DNA from: DASUNQ01 sp036277075
GTDB lineage: Bacteria > Acidobacteriota > Thermoanaerobaculia > Multivoradales > UBA5704
DNA length: 7,527 nucleotides
Assembly (NCBI GenBank): GCA_036277075.1
Contig: DASUNQ010000312.1
Coordinates: forward strand, 1-7,527
Direction of reading: 5' to 3'
Numbering within the stretch: the stretch's first letter is position 1; each line of letters begins with the position of its first letter. Below the pieces are notes generated by a model. It had not been told where the DNA came from. It did no database searches and saw only the letters and a program-made list of their open reading frames with translations. Below are positions 1 through 5,559 of the stretch, piece by piece. Position numbers and translations under genes: made by a program.

Positions 1-1
1 C

Positions 2-460
2 AACTTCGACGTCGGCCTGCAGCCCGGAGACCTGACCATGTACATGGCCCTGCCGTGGCAGGCCGACTTCAACGCATGCACGACGCAGCCGATCGACATC
101 ACCTACGAAGACTGGAACGTGATCGATCCGGACAGCGATCACGACTCGATGATGAAGCGCGAGCAACGGGTCTGGGAGACGCTCTGGTGGCCGGCGCACC
201 GGCCGCTTCAGACCTATGAGGTATCGGGCTTCTCGAACGGCAAGCCGTCGTACATCTGGGTCGACTGGAGCCGCGGCATCCCCGGCACGAACGCCGGAGA
301 CCTCAAGATGGTGACGGAGTGGTGGAAGCTGGGCTTCGTCGTGCGCAATCCCTACCTGCCGCCGGGCGACGTCCTGCCGACCGAGCTGCCCCCCGATCAG
401 AAGTACATCAGCGTGGAGCGCACCGAGAGCGCCCAGCAAGAGGAAGAAGAGGACGTCTGA
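2..460 (+). CDS. LodA/GoxA-like CTQ-dependent amino acid oxidase, C-terminal part (5' end outside window)
   Basis: This is the C-terminal 152 residues of a protein resembling the LodA/GoxA family. These are secreted or periplasmic oxidases (for example L-lysine 6-oxidase, glycine oxidase) that use a cysteine tryptophylquinone (CTQ) cofactor and release hydrogen peroxide. The visible signature is GDLT followed by MALPWQADFNAC (Trp at visible residue 19, Cys at 26), then a WETLWWPAHRP segment and WWKLGFVV near the end. These match the conserved C-terminal blocks of the family as I remember them. The Trp in PWQADF is probably the one converted to the quinone; its partner Cys lies upstream in LodA, so it should be outside this window. 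Family members are about 600-750 residues, so most of the gene is missing here. The protein ends in an acidic tail, EEEEDV. A LodB-like flavoprotein gene follows after 5 bases, which strongly supports the family call. The substrate cannot be told from this fragment. Confidence 0.8.
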   Translation, partial: NFDVGLQPGDLTMYMALPWQADFNACTTQPIDITYEDWNVIDPDSDHDSMMKREQRVWETLWWPAHRPLQTYEVSGFSNGKPSYIWVDWSRGIPGTNAGDLKMVTEWWKLGFVVRNPYLPPGDVLPTELPPDQKYISVERTESAQQEEEEDV

Positions 461-465
461 GCGAC

Positions 466-1533
466 ATGGCCGACGTCGTGATCGTAGGAGGGGGTCCGGC
501 GGGTTGCGCCGCCGGCCTCTCCCTGCGCTCGCACGCGCCCGGTCTCTCCGTCATGCTCGTCGAGGGGACCGGATATGAAGAGCCTCGCATCGGCGAAACC
601 CTCTCGCCGCTCGCGGGCCGCCTGCTCCGGCACCTCGGCATCTGGGACGCCTTCCTCGCCGGGAATCACTCCGAGGTCTACGGCACGGCCGCGGCCTGGG
701 GCGATTCAACTCCGCATGAGAACGATTTCCTTTTCAACGCCAGCGGCAACGGCTGGCACCTTGACCGGGCCGCCTTCGACGCCCTCCTCGCCGCCGAAGC
801 CGAGCGCCGGGGAGTGCATCTCTTGCACCGTACCCGCCTGATCGATTCGAAGGAAGGCTGGCGTCTCCGACTGTCCAACGGAGACGAACTGACCGCCCGT
901 TACGTGATCGATGCCACGGGCTCCGCCGCCGCCTTCGCCCGCCGCCGGGGAGCCCGCTTCATGGCCTCCGACCGCCTGACCGGCTTCGCCCGTTTCTTCG
1001 AAGATCGGGAAGACCGCGATCCGCGCACGCTGGTGGAAGCCTTTTCCGAAGGCTGGTGGTACACCTCGGGTCTGCCAGGAGGAGCGCGGATCGTCGCCTG
1101 CCTGACCGATTCCGACCTCGCCCGCCGAATGAAGCTGACTGACACGACTTCCTGGTCGAGCCTGCTCGACTCCACGGAGAGCGTGAAAGAGGCTCTGCGA
1201 GGAGCCGAGCCCCAAGGCCCGGTCCTGGTCCGAGCCACGCCCTCGCGCCGTCTCGATCCGGCAGTGGGGGAGGGCTGGCTCGCCGTCGGCGACGCTGCCT
1301 CGCTTTTCGACCCCCTCTCCTCTTCCGGCATCCTCAAAGGTCTGCGCTCCGGCGTCTTCGCCTCCTACGCCGTCGGCGACCTGCTGACGAAAGGCGACGA
1401 GCGGGGGCTCCGGCGCTACCGGAAGTTCATCCAGGAAGAGTTCGAAAGCTACTCGCGAATGAGAGCGCGCTACTACTCGGAAGAGCGGCGCTGGCCCGGG
1501 AGCGAGTTCTGGCAGCGGCGCGCCGTGCGGTAG
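466..1533 (+). CDS. LodB-like FAD-dependent oxidoreductase (tryptophan halogenase-like fold)
   Basis: A 355-residue flavoprotein. The N-terminus has a Rossmann FAD-binding motif, VVIVGGGPAGCAA (GxGxxG at residues 8-13), directly after the start. Other marks are RIGETLSP (41-48), IDATG (148-152), GWWYT (196-200) and the second FAD motif VGDAASLFDPLSSSGILKGL (274-293). This pattern fits the halogenase-like / geranylgeranyl-reductase-like flavoproteins that include LodB. In Marinomonas, LodB is required to form the cysteine tryptophylquinone cofactor of LodA in the cytoplasm; the same role is inferred here from the adjacent LodA-like gene. The length matches LodB proteins (about 350-380 residues). 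The ATG at 466 is chosen because it puts the FAD motif at residue 8 and follows the upstream stop by 5 bases; the frame is open further upstream, but only inside the lodA-like gene. Purine-rich sequence at about 440-455 may serve as ribosome binding site. No signal peptide is visible. An ordinary FAD monooxygenase is the main alternative. Confidence 0.85.
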   Translation: MADVVIVGGGPAGCAAGLSLRSHAPGLSVMLVEGTGYEEPRIGETLSPLAGRLLRHLGIWDAFLAGNHSEVYGTAAAWGDSTPHENDFLFNASGNGWHLDRAAFDALLAAEAERRGVHLLHRTRLIDSKEGWRLRLSNGDELTARYVIDATGSAAAFARRRGARFMASDRLTGFARFFEDREDRDPRTLVEAFSEGWWYTSGLPGGARIVACLTDSDLARRMKLTDTTSWSSLLDSTESVKEALRGAEPQGPVLVRATPSRRLDPAVGEGWLAVGDAASLFDPLSSSGILKGLRSGVFASYAVGDLLTKGDERGLRRYRKFIQEEFESYSRMRARYYSEERRWPGSEFWQRRAVR

Positions 1534-1560
1534 GGCCCGCGAAATGCTTGGCGCAACTCG

Positions 1561-2022
1561 CTATGGCCGAGGGTCGGCAACATGACGATCCCTCTCGCCG
1601 ATCATGGCGAGGAGGTCCTGGCGCTCTTCTGGGCTGAGCCATCGATAACGTTCGGTCCAGGGTTCGCCCTTTCGCAGATCCATACCGCCCAGCCAGTCGG
1701 ATCCGATCCAGACCATCAGCGGCGTGTCCTCCTCTCCCTTGAAGGCGAGCGCGTACTCATGATGATGGCGCGGACCGTGAATCCATTCGTGGAGGCGTGT
1801 ATCGGCACGGAATCCGGTGTTGTGCTTCCTGAAGTGCGTGAGGAGCTCGTCGATCCGCCTGGCGTCCGTGATCTCGTAGTTCCAGAACACGTCGGGCTCT
1901 TCGAGATGGAGAACTCCGACGGAGACCACCTCTTCAAGGTCGGGCACCTTGAGCGGCTTCTCCGGACGGGCGCATGAGACCGTCAGAGCCAGGACTAACC
2001 CTACCGTCTTTAAAGGTTGTAT
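1561..2022 (-). CDS. Small predicted lipoprotein of unknown function, apparent ATA start
   Basis: Read from 2022 down to the TAG at 1563-1561 the frame gives 153 residues. It begins MQPLKTVGLVLALTVSC if ATA is read as the initiator: a lysine in the n-region, a hydrophobic core (V7-L13) and a lipobox ending in Cys17, then ARPEKPLK as a tether. This is a good bacterial lipoprotein signal. A GGAGG Shine-Dalgarno (2034-2030 on the minus strand) lies 7 bases before the ATA. No ATG, GTG or TTG exists in frame between the upstream stop (2043-2041) and residue 26. The first standard start is a GTG at 1947-1945, which would delete the whole signal peptide and has poorer ribosome binding context. The mature part contains ITDARRIDELLTHFRKHNTGF, a style seen in many small exported proteins of unknown function, and a run of His residues (GPRHHHEY). 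It converges on the LodB-like gene with a 27-base gap. ATA could be a rare start, a start-loss mutation or a sequence error. Confidence 0.65.
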   Translation of the reverse strand: MQPLKTVGLVLALTVSCARPEKPLKVPDLEEVVSVGVLHLEEPDVFWNYEITDARRIDELLTHFRKHNTGFRADTRLHEWIHGPRHHHEYALAFKGEEDTPLMVWIGSDWLGGMDLRKGEPWTERYRWLSPEERQDLLAMIGERDRHVADPRP

Positions 2023-2109
2023 ATCGATACCTCCCTGGAATTAGACGGCTCCCAGCCCGGAACAGTTCCTCGCCTCGTACGTTCGCATGCTCCAAGTACA
2101 CACGTTTTC

Positions 2110-2197
2110 GGAGCATCCACCCATGGACGAAGTACCGCCAGCCTCATTTTAGGAGCATCCTGGCCTCAATTCGGAGCAAAAGAGCCTCCTCGGGAGC
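2110..2197. repeat. Four GGAGC elements at near-helical spacing
   Basis: GGAGC occurs at 2110, 2152, 2173 and 2193, with start-to-start distances of 42, 21 and 20 bases, close to multiples of the DNA helical repeat. The first two copies extend to the identical 9-mer GGAGCATCC. An inverted copy, ATGCTCC at 2087-2093, pairs with GGAGCAT at 2110-2116 across a 16-base loop. This could be a set of binding sites for a regulator on one face of the helix. A 5-base core in GC-rich DNA can recur by chance, so the call is tentative. Confidence 0.3.
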
Positions 2198-2260
2198 TTC
2201 GCACTCATCGAGAGCCCACGAGGCGGATGATGGCGGGTTCTGTGGGCCATTTGCGTAGAC

Positions 2261-2280
2261 CGTAGTGGGATATCCCTACG
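2261..2280. promoter_or_regulatory. Imperfect palindrome upstream of the effector gene
   Basis: The centre GGGATATCCC (2267-2276) is a perfect 10-base palindrome. It is extended on both sides by CGTAG and CTACG with one unpaired T at 2266. It ends 11 bases before the GAGGAGG ribosome binding site of the gene starting at 2306. That position suits a repressor operator or a structure at the 5' end of the transcript. No known consensus is recognised. Confidence 0.35.
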
Positions 2281-2305
2281 TTTCAACGCACGAGGAGGCA
2301 GCAGG

Positions 2306-3916
2306 ATGGGGGGACCGGTCCGGGACTCGAAGGCAAAGGAGCAGCAGGGACAGGGACGGAGGGCCATCTGCCCCGCCGCCCAGAACGCGGAGCGGCCGGC
2401 CCACCCGGTCCTCCAGATGCAGAGCACCGTGGGCAACCAGGCCGTCCAGCGGATGCTCGGGACGGGTACGGTCCAGCGGCAGCCTGCTCCCGGTGGACCC
2501 GCGGGTGGCCAGGGCGGCGGACGCACCATCCTGATCGATGCCAACGTCATCGGCGAGATCAACCGCGGCAACGCGCAGGCCGCCAAGACGCTCCTCGCGC
2601 TGCGCGGTAGCGCCACGGTCTACATCAGCCGGCAGGCTTTCAACGAGCTGACCTCCCAGCCGGGGACCATGATCGCCGGCGTGGGGCCGGACCTCCCGCG
2701 CACGGCCGCCGCCAACCGCCTGCTTCTCCAGGACCTGGGCATCGAGGTCGCGCCTTCGGGAGCGGCGCCCGACCGCATCGCGGTCCATGACACCAATATT
2801 GCGAAGATGAAAGGCAACATCTCGGCGCAGGACCTCGCCCATGTGGCCCAGGCCAAGGCGATCGGCGCCGAGGTGTGGAGCCTCGACCGGGCCTTCCGCA
2901 AGCAGGCCTCGATGATCGAAAAGCAGCTTGGCGTCAAGGTCGCCCCGGAAACCGTGTCGACCCCGCTCGTGGGCCAGAAAGCGGGGGAGGATTACCGCGT
3001 GGCGCGCAAGCTCCTGAACCTCGGCGAGGTGGAGATCACGGTGGGCGGAGTCGTCAAGAGGACGCCACCAGCGCCGTCGGGAGGGGGCGGGCCGGGTCCC
3101 GGCAAAACCCCGGCGCCATCCGGCCCCACGGGACCGATCAAGCCGCCGTCCGGCGGGGGCTCCTCCGGCAGCGCGGCCCGTTCCATCGCCCGCGAGGCGG
3201 CGCGCCAGGCCGCCACCGACATGCGGCTCCTCAAGGCGGCGCGCGTCCTCGGGACGGCGTCCCAGGTCCTTCAAGGCGTCTCCGCGCTGAAGACGCTCGA
3301 CAAGTTCATGGGCATGACGCGCAGCAAGCTTGCCGGAGGAGGATTCATCCTCAACTCCCAGATTGCGCAGGCGAACGCGCTGCGCAAGGAGGCAGAGGGC
3401 CTCGCATCCAGCTACGAAACCTTTTCGGAATCGGTCGGCGTCAGCACCTATCGCCTGATGGGGGCCAGCGCCGATCCGCTTTCCGCGGGCCAGGCGGGAA
3501 GCCACGTGGCCGACCTGCTCGATCAGTTGACCGATCTGCGGCGGGACCTGGGTGAACGGATCGAATCGCTCGAACACACGCTCAATCTCGTCCGCCTCAA
3601 GCGGGAGGCCGCGCTCAACATCCTCAATTCCCGACAGGCGAGCGGGGTGATCGCCGCGGTGACCTTCGGGACCGCGGAGCTCGCCGAGCTGTTCGCGGTC
3701 TCGGAGGACCTGCTCATGATCCAGGGAGGGCTGAACGGCGCCGTCTCCTCGTTCCGCAAGGTGTCGGAGCAGCTCGACTCCGACATCTATACGTTGAACG
3801 AGTGGAGCGAGGCACTGTTCAAGGCCTGCGAAAAAGGCGGGTATTGCTCCACCGATTACATCCACATTCCCTTCGTCGGGGACTCGCGCATCCGGGGGTA
3901 TCCTGGTGAGGAGTAG
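2306..3916 (+). CDS. eCIS-type N-terminal signal with PIN-like nuclease domain and helical C-terminus (candidate effector)
   Basis: A 536-residue modular protein. Residues 36-59 hold LQMQSTVGNQAVQRML and VQRQ, the LQ-GNxAVxRxL...VQR pattern that I associate with proteins encoded around extracellular contractile injection systems (eCIS), including DUF4157-type proteins. Residues 73-212 look like a PIN nuclease domain: ILIDANVI at the first strand (Asp78), FNEL (Glu114), SAQDLAHVAQAKAIGA (Asp176) and VWSLDRAF (Asp194). The order and spacing of these four acids fit the metal site of PIN ribonucleases. Residues 253-290 are a Pro/Gly/Ser-rich linker. Residues 290-510 are Ala-rich and mostly helical, with heptad-like stretches at 400-440, and I do not recognise them. 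No Sec signal peptide is present, as expected of phage-tail-like cargo. The ATG at 2306 follows GAGGAGG (2292-2298) by 7 bases. A DUF6624-like gene follows 24 bases later. The nuclease role and eCIS export are inferred; no structural eCIS gene is in the window. A long minus-strand frame over this gene is a GC-driven shadow. Confidence 0.85.
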   Translation: MGGPVRDSKAKEQQGQGRRAICPAAQNAERPAHPVLQMQSTVGNQAVQRMLGTGTVQRQPAPGGPAGGQGGGRTILIDANVIGEINRGNAQAAKTLLALRGSATVYISRQAFNELTSQPGTMIAGVGPDLPRTAAANRLLLQDLGIEVAPSGAAPDRIAVHDTNIAKMKGNISAQDLAHVAQAKAIGAEVWSLDRAFRKQASMIEKQLGVKVAPETVSTPLVGQKAGEDYRVARKLLNLGEVEITVGGVVKRTPPAPSGGGGPGPGKTPAPSGPTGPIKPPSGGGSSGSAARSIAREAARQAATDMRLLKAARVLGTASQVLQGVSALKTLDKFMGMTRSKLAGGGFILNSQIAQANALRKEAEGLASSYETFSESVGVSTYRLMGASADPLSAGQAGSHVADLLDQLTDLRRDLGERIESLEHTLNLVRLKREAALNILNSRQASGVIAAVTFGTAELAELFAVSEDLLMIQGGLNGAVSSFRKVSEQLDSDIYTLNEWSEALFKACEKGGYCSTDYIHIPFVGDSRIRGYPGEE

Positions 3917-3940
3917 AGTAGAGGCAGGAGGAGAAAGCCG

Positions 3941-4489
3941 ATGAAGCAGCGAACGATCATCCTGGCGGCAATCCTGGTGCTCCTGGCGGCGGGAGCTCTC
4001 AGAGCGGACAACCCCGAGCTCGAGCGCCTGTACAAGGAAGACCAGGCCGACCGCGAAGCGGGTCCGAACGCCAAGATCGACTGGCAGGCCGTGTCACAGC
4101 GGGATGCGGAGCGCCGCGCCCGGGTCCGCGAGATCGTGGACAAGGGGGGAGCCACCACCTCTGCGGACTACTACCACGCGGCCATGGTCTATCAGCACGG
4201 CACCGAGGTGCCCGAGTACGACGAGGCGCACCGTCTGGCCTCGAAGGCCGTCGAGCTGGACCCGGAGAATGGTGGCGCCAAGTGGCTGGCCGCCGCGTCC
4301 AAGGACCGCTCCCTCATGTGGCAGGGCAAGCCCCAGCTCTATGGCACCCAGTTCAAGAAGGTGGACGACCGCTGGGTCCTCTGGGACGTCGATCCCACGA
4401 TCACCGACGAGGAGCGGGCGAAATGGAACGTGCCGCCCCTCGCCGAGCAGAGGAAGAAGCTGGAGACGCTGAACGCCCCCCGCCAGTGA
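3941..4489 (+). CDS. Exported DUF6624-like protein
   Basis: A 182-residue protein with a clear Sec signal peptide: MKQR, a hydrophobic core at residues 5-19, and a likely cleavage after ALRA (residue 22). The mature part has the blocks I associate with DUF6624: DYYHAAMVYQHG (76-87), a TPR-like helix pair DEAHRLASKAVELDPENGGAKWLAAA, and KDRSLMWQGKPQLYGTQF (121-138). The family's function is not known. The protein should be periplasmic or secreted; no lipobox is seen. The start at 3941 follows AGGAGG (3926-3931) by 9 bases. The gene lies 24 bases after the candidate effector and is probably cotranscribed with it. It might be an accessory or protective partner, but a periplasmic protein would not be expected to block a cytoplasmic ribonuclease, so immunity is doubtful. 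The stop is 15 bases from the stop of the convergent gene. Confidence 0.8.
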   Translation: MKQRTIILAAILVLLAAGALRADNPELERLYKEDQADREAGPNAKIDWQAVSQRDAERRARVREIVDKGGATTSADYYHAAMVYQHGTEVPEYDEAHRLASKAVELDPENGGAKWLAAASKDRSLMWQGKPQLYGTQFKKVDDRWVLWDVDPTITDEERAKWNVPPLAEQRKKLETLNAPRQ

Positions 4490-4504
4490 ACCGGGGCGGC
4501 CAGC

Positions 4505-4984
4505 TCAGGCCAGCGCCCTTCTGGCGGCTTCCAGCCGCGCCGTCTCCACCCGGCTGCGCTGCTCTTCGGCGCGCCGGATCAGATCTTGATAATCGGCCAA
4601 CCGGAGATCAGGAGCCTCCTCGGCCGCGGCGGCCAGGGCCCGCCACAGGGACCTCTTCCCTTCGATCCCGAGCGACAGGGCCTCCAGGGATTCGAACAGC
4701 CGCAGCGAACCGCCTGTGGGGTCGTCCAGACGCAGCTTGAGCTCGGCGGCTTTCTCCCCGAGCCAGGCCGCCGCCCTTCGCGTGCGGCTGCGGGCGACCT
4801 CCAGCCGATCCATGATCGATTCGAGAACTTGGCTATCCGCCTCCACCTCCGCGCGCACCTCGGCGGCGAGCCGCCCCACCTCCGTGCCGGCATGCGCCGT
4901 CTCGAGGTGCTCCAGGAGCTCGAGGGCGACTACCGAGCCCGCCAGATGGTCATTCAGATACGTTGCAATGTGCTCGCTGGCCAT
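4505..4984 (-). CDS. Helical-bundle protein of unknown function
   Basis: A 159-residue, almost entirely helical and strongly charged protein starting MASEHIATYLNDHLAGSVVALELLEHLE. Helices can be traced at about residues 4-30, 34-66, 67-86, 93-122 and 128-158, suggesting a four-helix bundle like ferritin-type or YciF/DUF892-type proteins. The clear ExxH metal pattern of ferritins is not evident, so no activity is assigned. The frame stays open well upstream, but the ATG at 4984 is chosen because AGGAGGTGGGAC stands directly before it and the upstream translation is low-complexity Arg/Ala/Pro typical of an off-frame read. No signal peptide or membrane segment is present, so it is likely cytoplasmic. 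It follows the 5035-5436 gene by 50 bases on the same strand, probably as the second gene of an operon. Confidence 0.75.
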   Translation of the reverse strand: MASEHIATYLNDHLAGSVVALELLEHLETAHAGTEVGRLAAEVRAEVEADSQVLESIMDRLEVARSRTRRAAAWLGEKAAELKLRLDDPTGGSLRLFESLEALSLGIEGKRSLWRALAAAAEEAPDLRLADYQDLIRRAEEQRSRVETARLEAARRALA

Positions 4985-5034
4985 GTCCCACCTCCTGCTC
5001 CGCTTGCATGCAGCCGATGGGCCAGGAACAACAT

Positions 5035-5436
5035 TCAGTCGTTCGGCTCGGCCAGCCGCTCCTGAAGCAGGCGGGACACCAGCGGCTCCTGTTCGCGCAG
5101 CTCGTGGCGGAGAAACGCAAGGGTTTCCTCGGTGAAGTTCGGCACGATGGGTGGCGGCACCTCCAAAGAGCGGACTGCGACCTGCTCGGCCCAGCGCCAG
5201 AAGATGTCCATCGAGTCGGCGCCCAGGCACACGGCGGCATCGATCGCCTTGGGCAGCAACCGCTCGAGCAGGTGCGGTCGATGGCGGCCGATGGCGCACG
5301 CGGCTCCGAGGAACGCCTCGAAGTTATATTCGGCGTTATAGCTGGGGAAGTAGGACATGAAGGCCGCGAGGATGGCTTCGTCGTCGTGACCGGAGCCGGC
5401 CTCTCCCATCCTCGCGAGCCGTTTGTACGACATCAT
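5035..5436 (-). CDS. Conserved-looking hypothetical protein, 133 aa
   Basis: I do not recognise this protein. It is mostly helical, with a Phe/Tyr-rich stretch AAFMSYFPSYNAEYNFEAFLGAACAIG (residues 24-50), a helix LLERLLPKAIDAAV (56-69), a Trp-rich helix DIFWRWAEQ (77-85), a proline break VPPPIVPNF (93-101) and a charged C-terminal helix. There is no signal peptide. Balanced amino acid use and the neighbouring 159-aa gene 50 bases downstream support a real gene. Two ATG codons stand side by side at 5436 and 5433. No Shine-Dalgarno precedes them; instead a -10-like TAGAAT sits 6 bases upstream of the first ATG, hinting at leaderless translation. Its job may be linked to the helical-bundle protein that follows, but nothing shows what it is. 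Confidence 0.7.
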   Translation of the reverse strand: MMSYKRLARMGEAGSGHDDEAILAAFMSYFPSYNAEYNFEAFLGAACAIGRHRPHLLERLLPKAIDAAVCLGADSMDIFWRWAEQVAVRSLEVPPPIVPNFTEETLAFLRHELREQEPLVSRLLQERLAEPND

Positions 5437-5442
5437 GGCTCA

Positions 5443-5448
5443 ATTCTA
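5443..5448 (-). promoter_or_regulatory. Candidate -10 element for a leaderless transcript
   Basis: The minus strand reads TAGAAT, close to the TATAAT consensus, ending 6 bases before the ATG at 5436. Transcription would then begin at or next to the start codon. No good -35 hexamer is found at 16-18 bases, so the call is weak. Confidence 0.3.
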
Positions 5449-5453
5449 CAGCG

Positions 5454-5471
5454 CTCGTGGATCTCGTGGAT
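5454..5471. repeat. Two tandem copies of CTCGTGGAT in a divergent promoter region
   Basis: Perfect 9-base direct repeats at 5454-5462 and 5463-5471 lie in the 123-base gap between divergent genes. They abut a possible plus-strand promoter (TTGATG at 5471, TATCCA at 5493, 16-base spacer) that could serve the protease gene. They could be paired sites for a regulator or a simple duplication. Confidence 0.35.
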
Positions 5472-5559
5472 TGATGTTCGGCCGTAACTTCTTATCCAAG
5501 GCAGGCGCCCAACCAGTCGATCCGCTTGATTCTTTCGAGCGGGAGGAGGAGGACTGGCA

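Larger units (their letters stand above)
2023..2305. other. Divergent intergenic region with repeats and a palindrome
   Basis: This 283-base stretch separates the minus-strand lipoprotein gene from the plus-strand eCIS-type effector gene and should hold promoters for both. It looks less GC-rich than the genes around it. I see no convincing gene in it; the short open frames have no gene-like protein or ribosome binding site. It contains four GGAGC elements spaced at roughly helical intervals and a 20-base imperfect palindrome just upstream of the effector's ribosome binding site, both listed separately. I could not find a clean sigma-70 -35/-10 pair with normal spacing on either strand; TTGCGT at 2251 followed by TATCCC at 2271 is spaced only 14 bases. 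Confidence 0.6.

Noticed and set aside
319..465. Upstream extension of the LodB-like gene to 319
   Set aside because: It would overlap the LodA-like gene and add Arg-rich sequence before an FAD motif that normally lies at the very N-terminus.
1582..1977. 131-residue plus-strand open frame opposite the lipoprotein gene
   Set aside because: The minus-strand reading has a lipoprotein signal and Shine-Dalgarno, while this frame has no recognisable features and lies opposite the better-supported gene.
2276..3865. 529-residue open frame on the minus strand opposite the effector gene
   Set aside because: The translation is rich in Arg, Gly, Asp, His and Leu with no coherent domain, as expected for the complement of a GC-rich gene. 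The plus-strand product has clear motifs and a strong ribosome binding site.
3941..4489. Direct immunity protein for the PIN effector
   Set aside because: The product has a Sec signal peptide and should be outside the cytoplasm where an RNase would act. eCIS cargo aimed at other cells does not usually need a partner immunity gene.
4524..4538. Hairpin GCGGCT-TCC-AGCCGC near the convergent stops at 4489 and 4505
   Set aside because: It lies inside the coding region of the minus-strand gene, has only a 6-base stem and no T-tract, so a terminator call is not supported.
4985..5299. N-terminal extension of the helical-bundle gene to a start at 5299
   Set aside because: The extra 105 residues are Arg/Ala/Pro/Gly low complexity and overlap the real 5035-5436 gene in another frame. 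A strong Shine-Dalgarno precedes the ATG at 4984.
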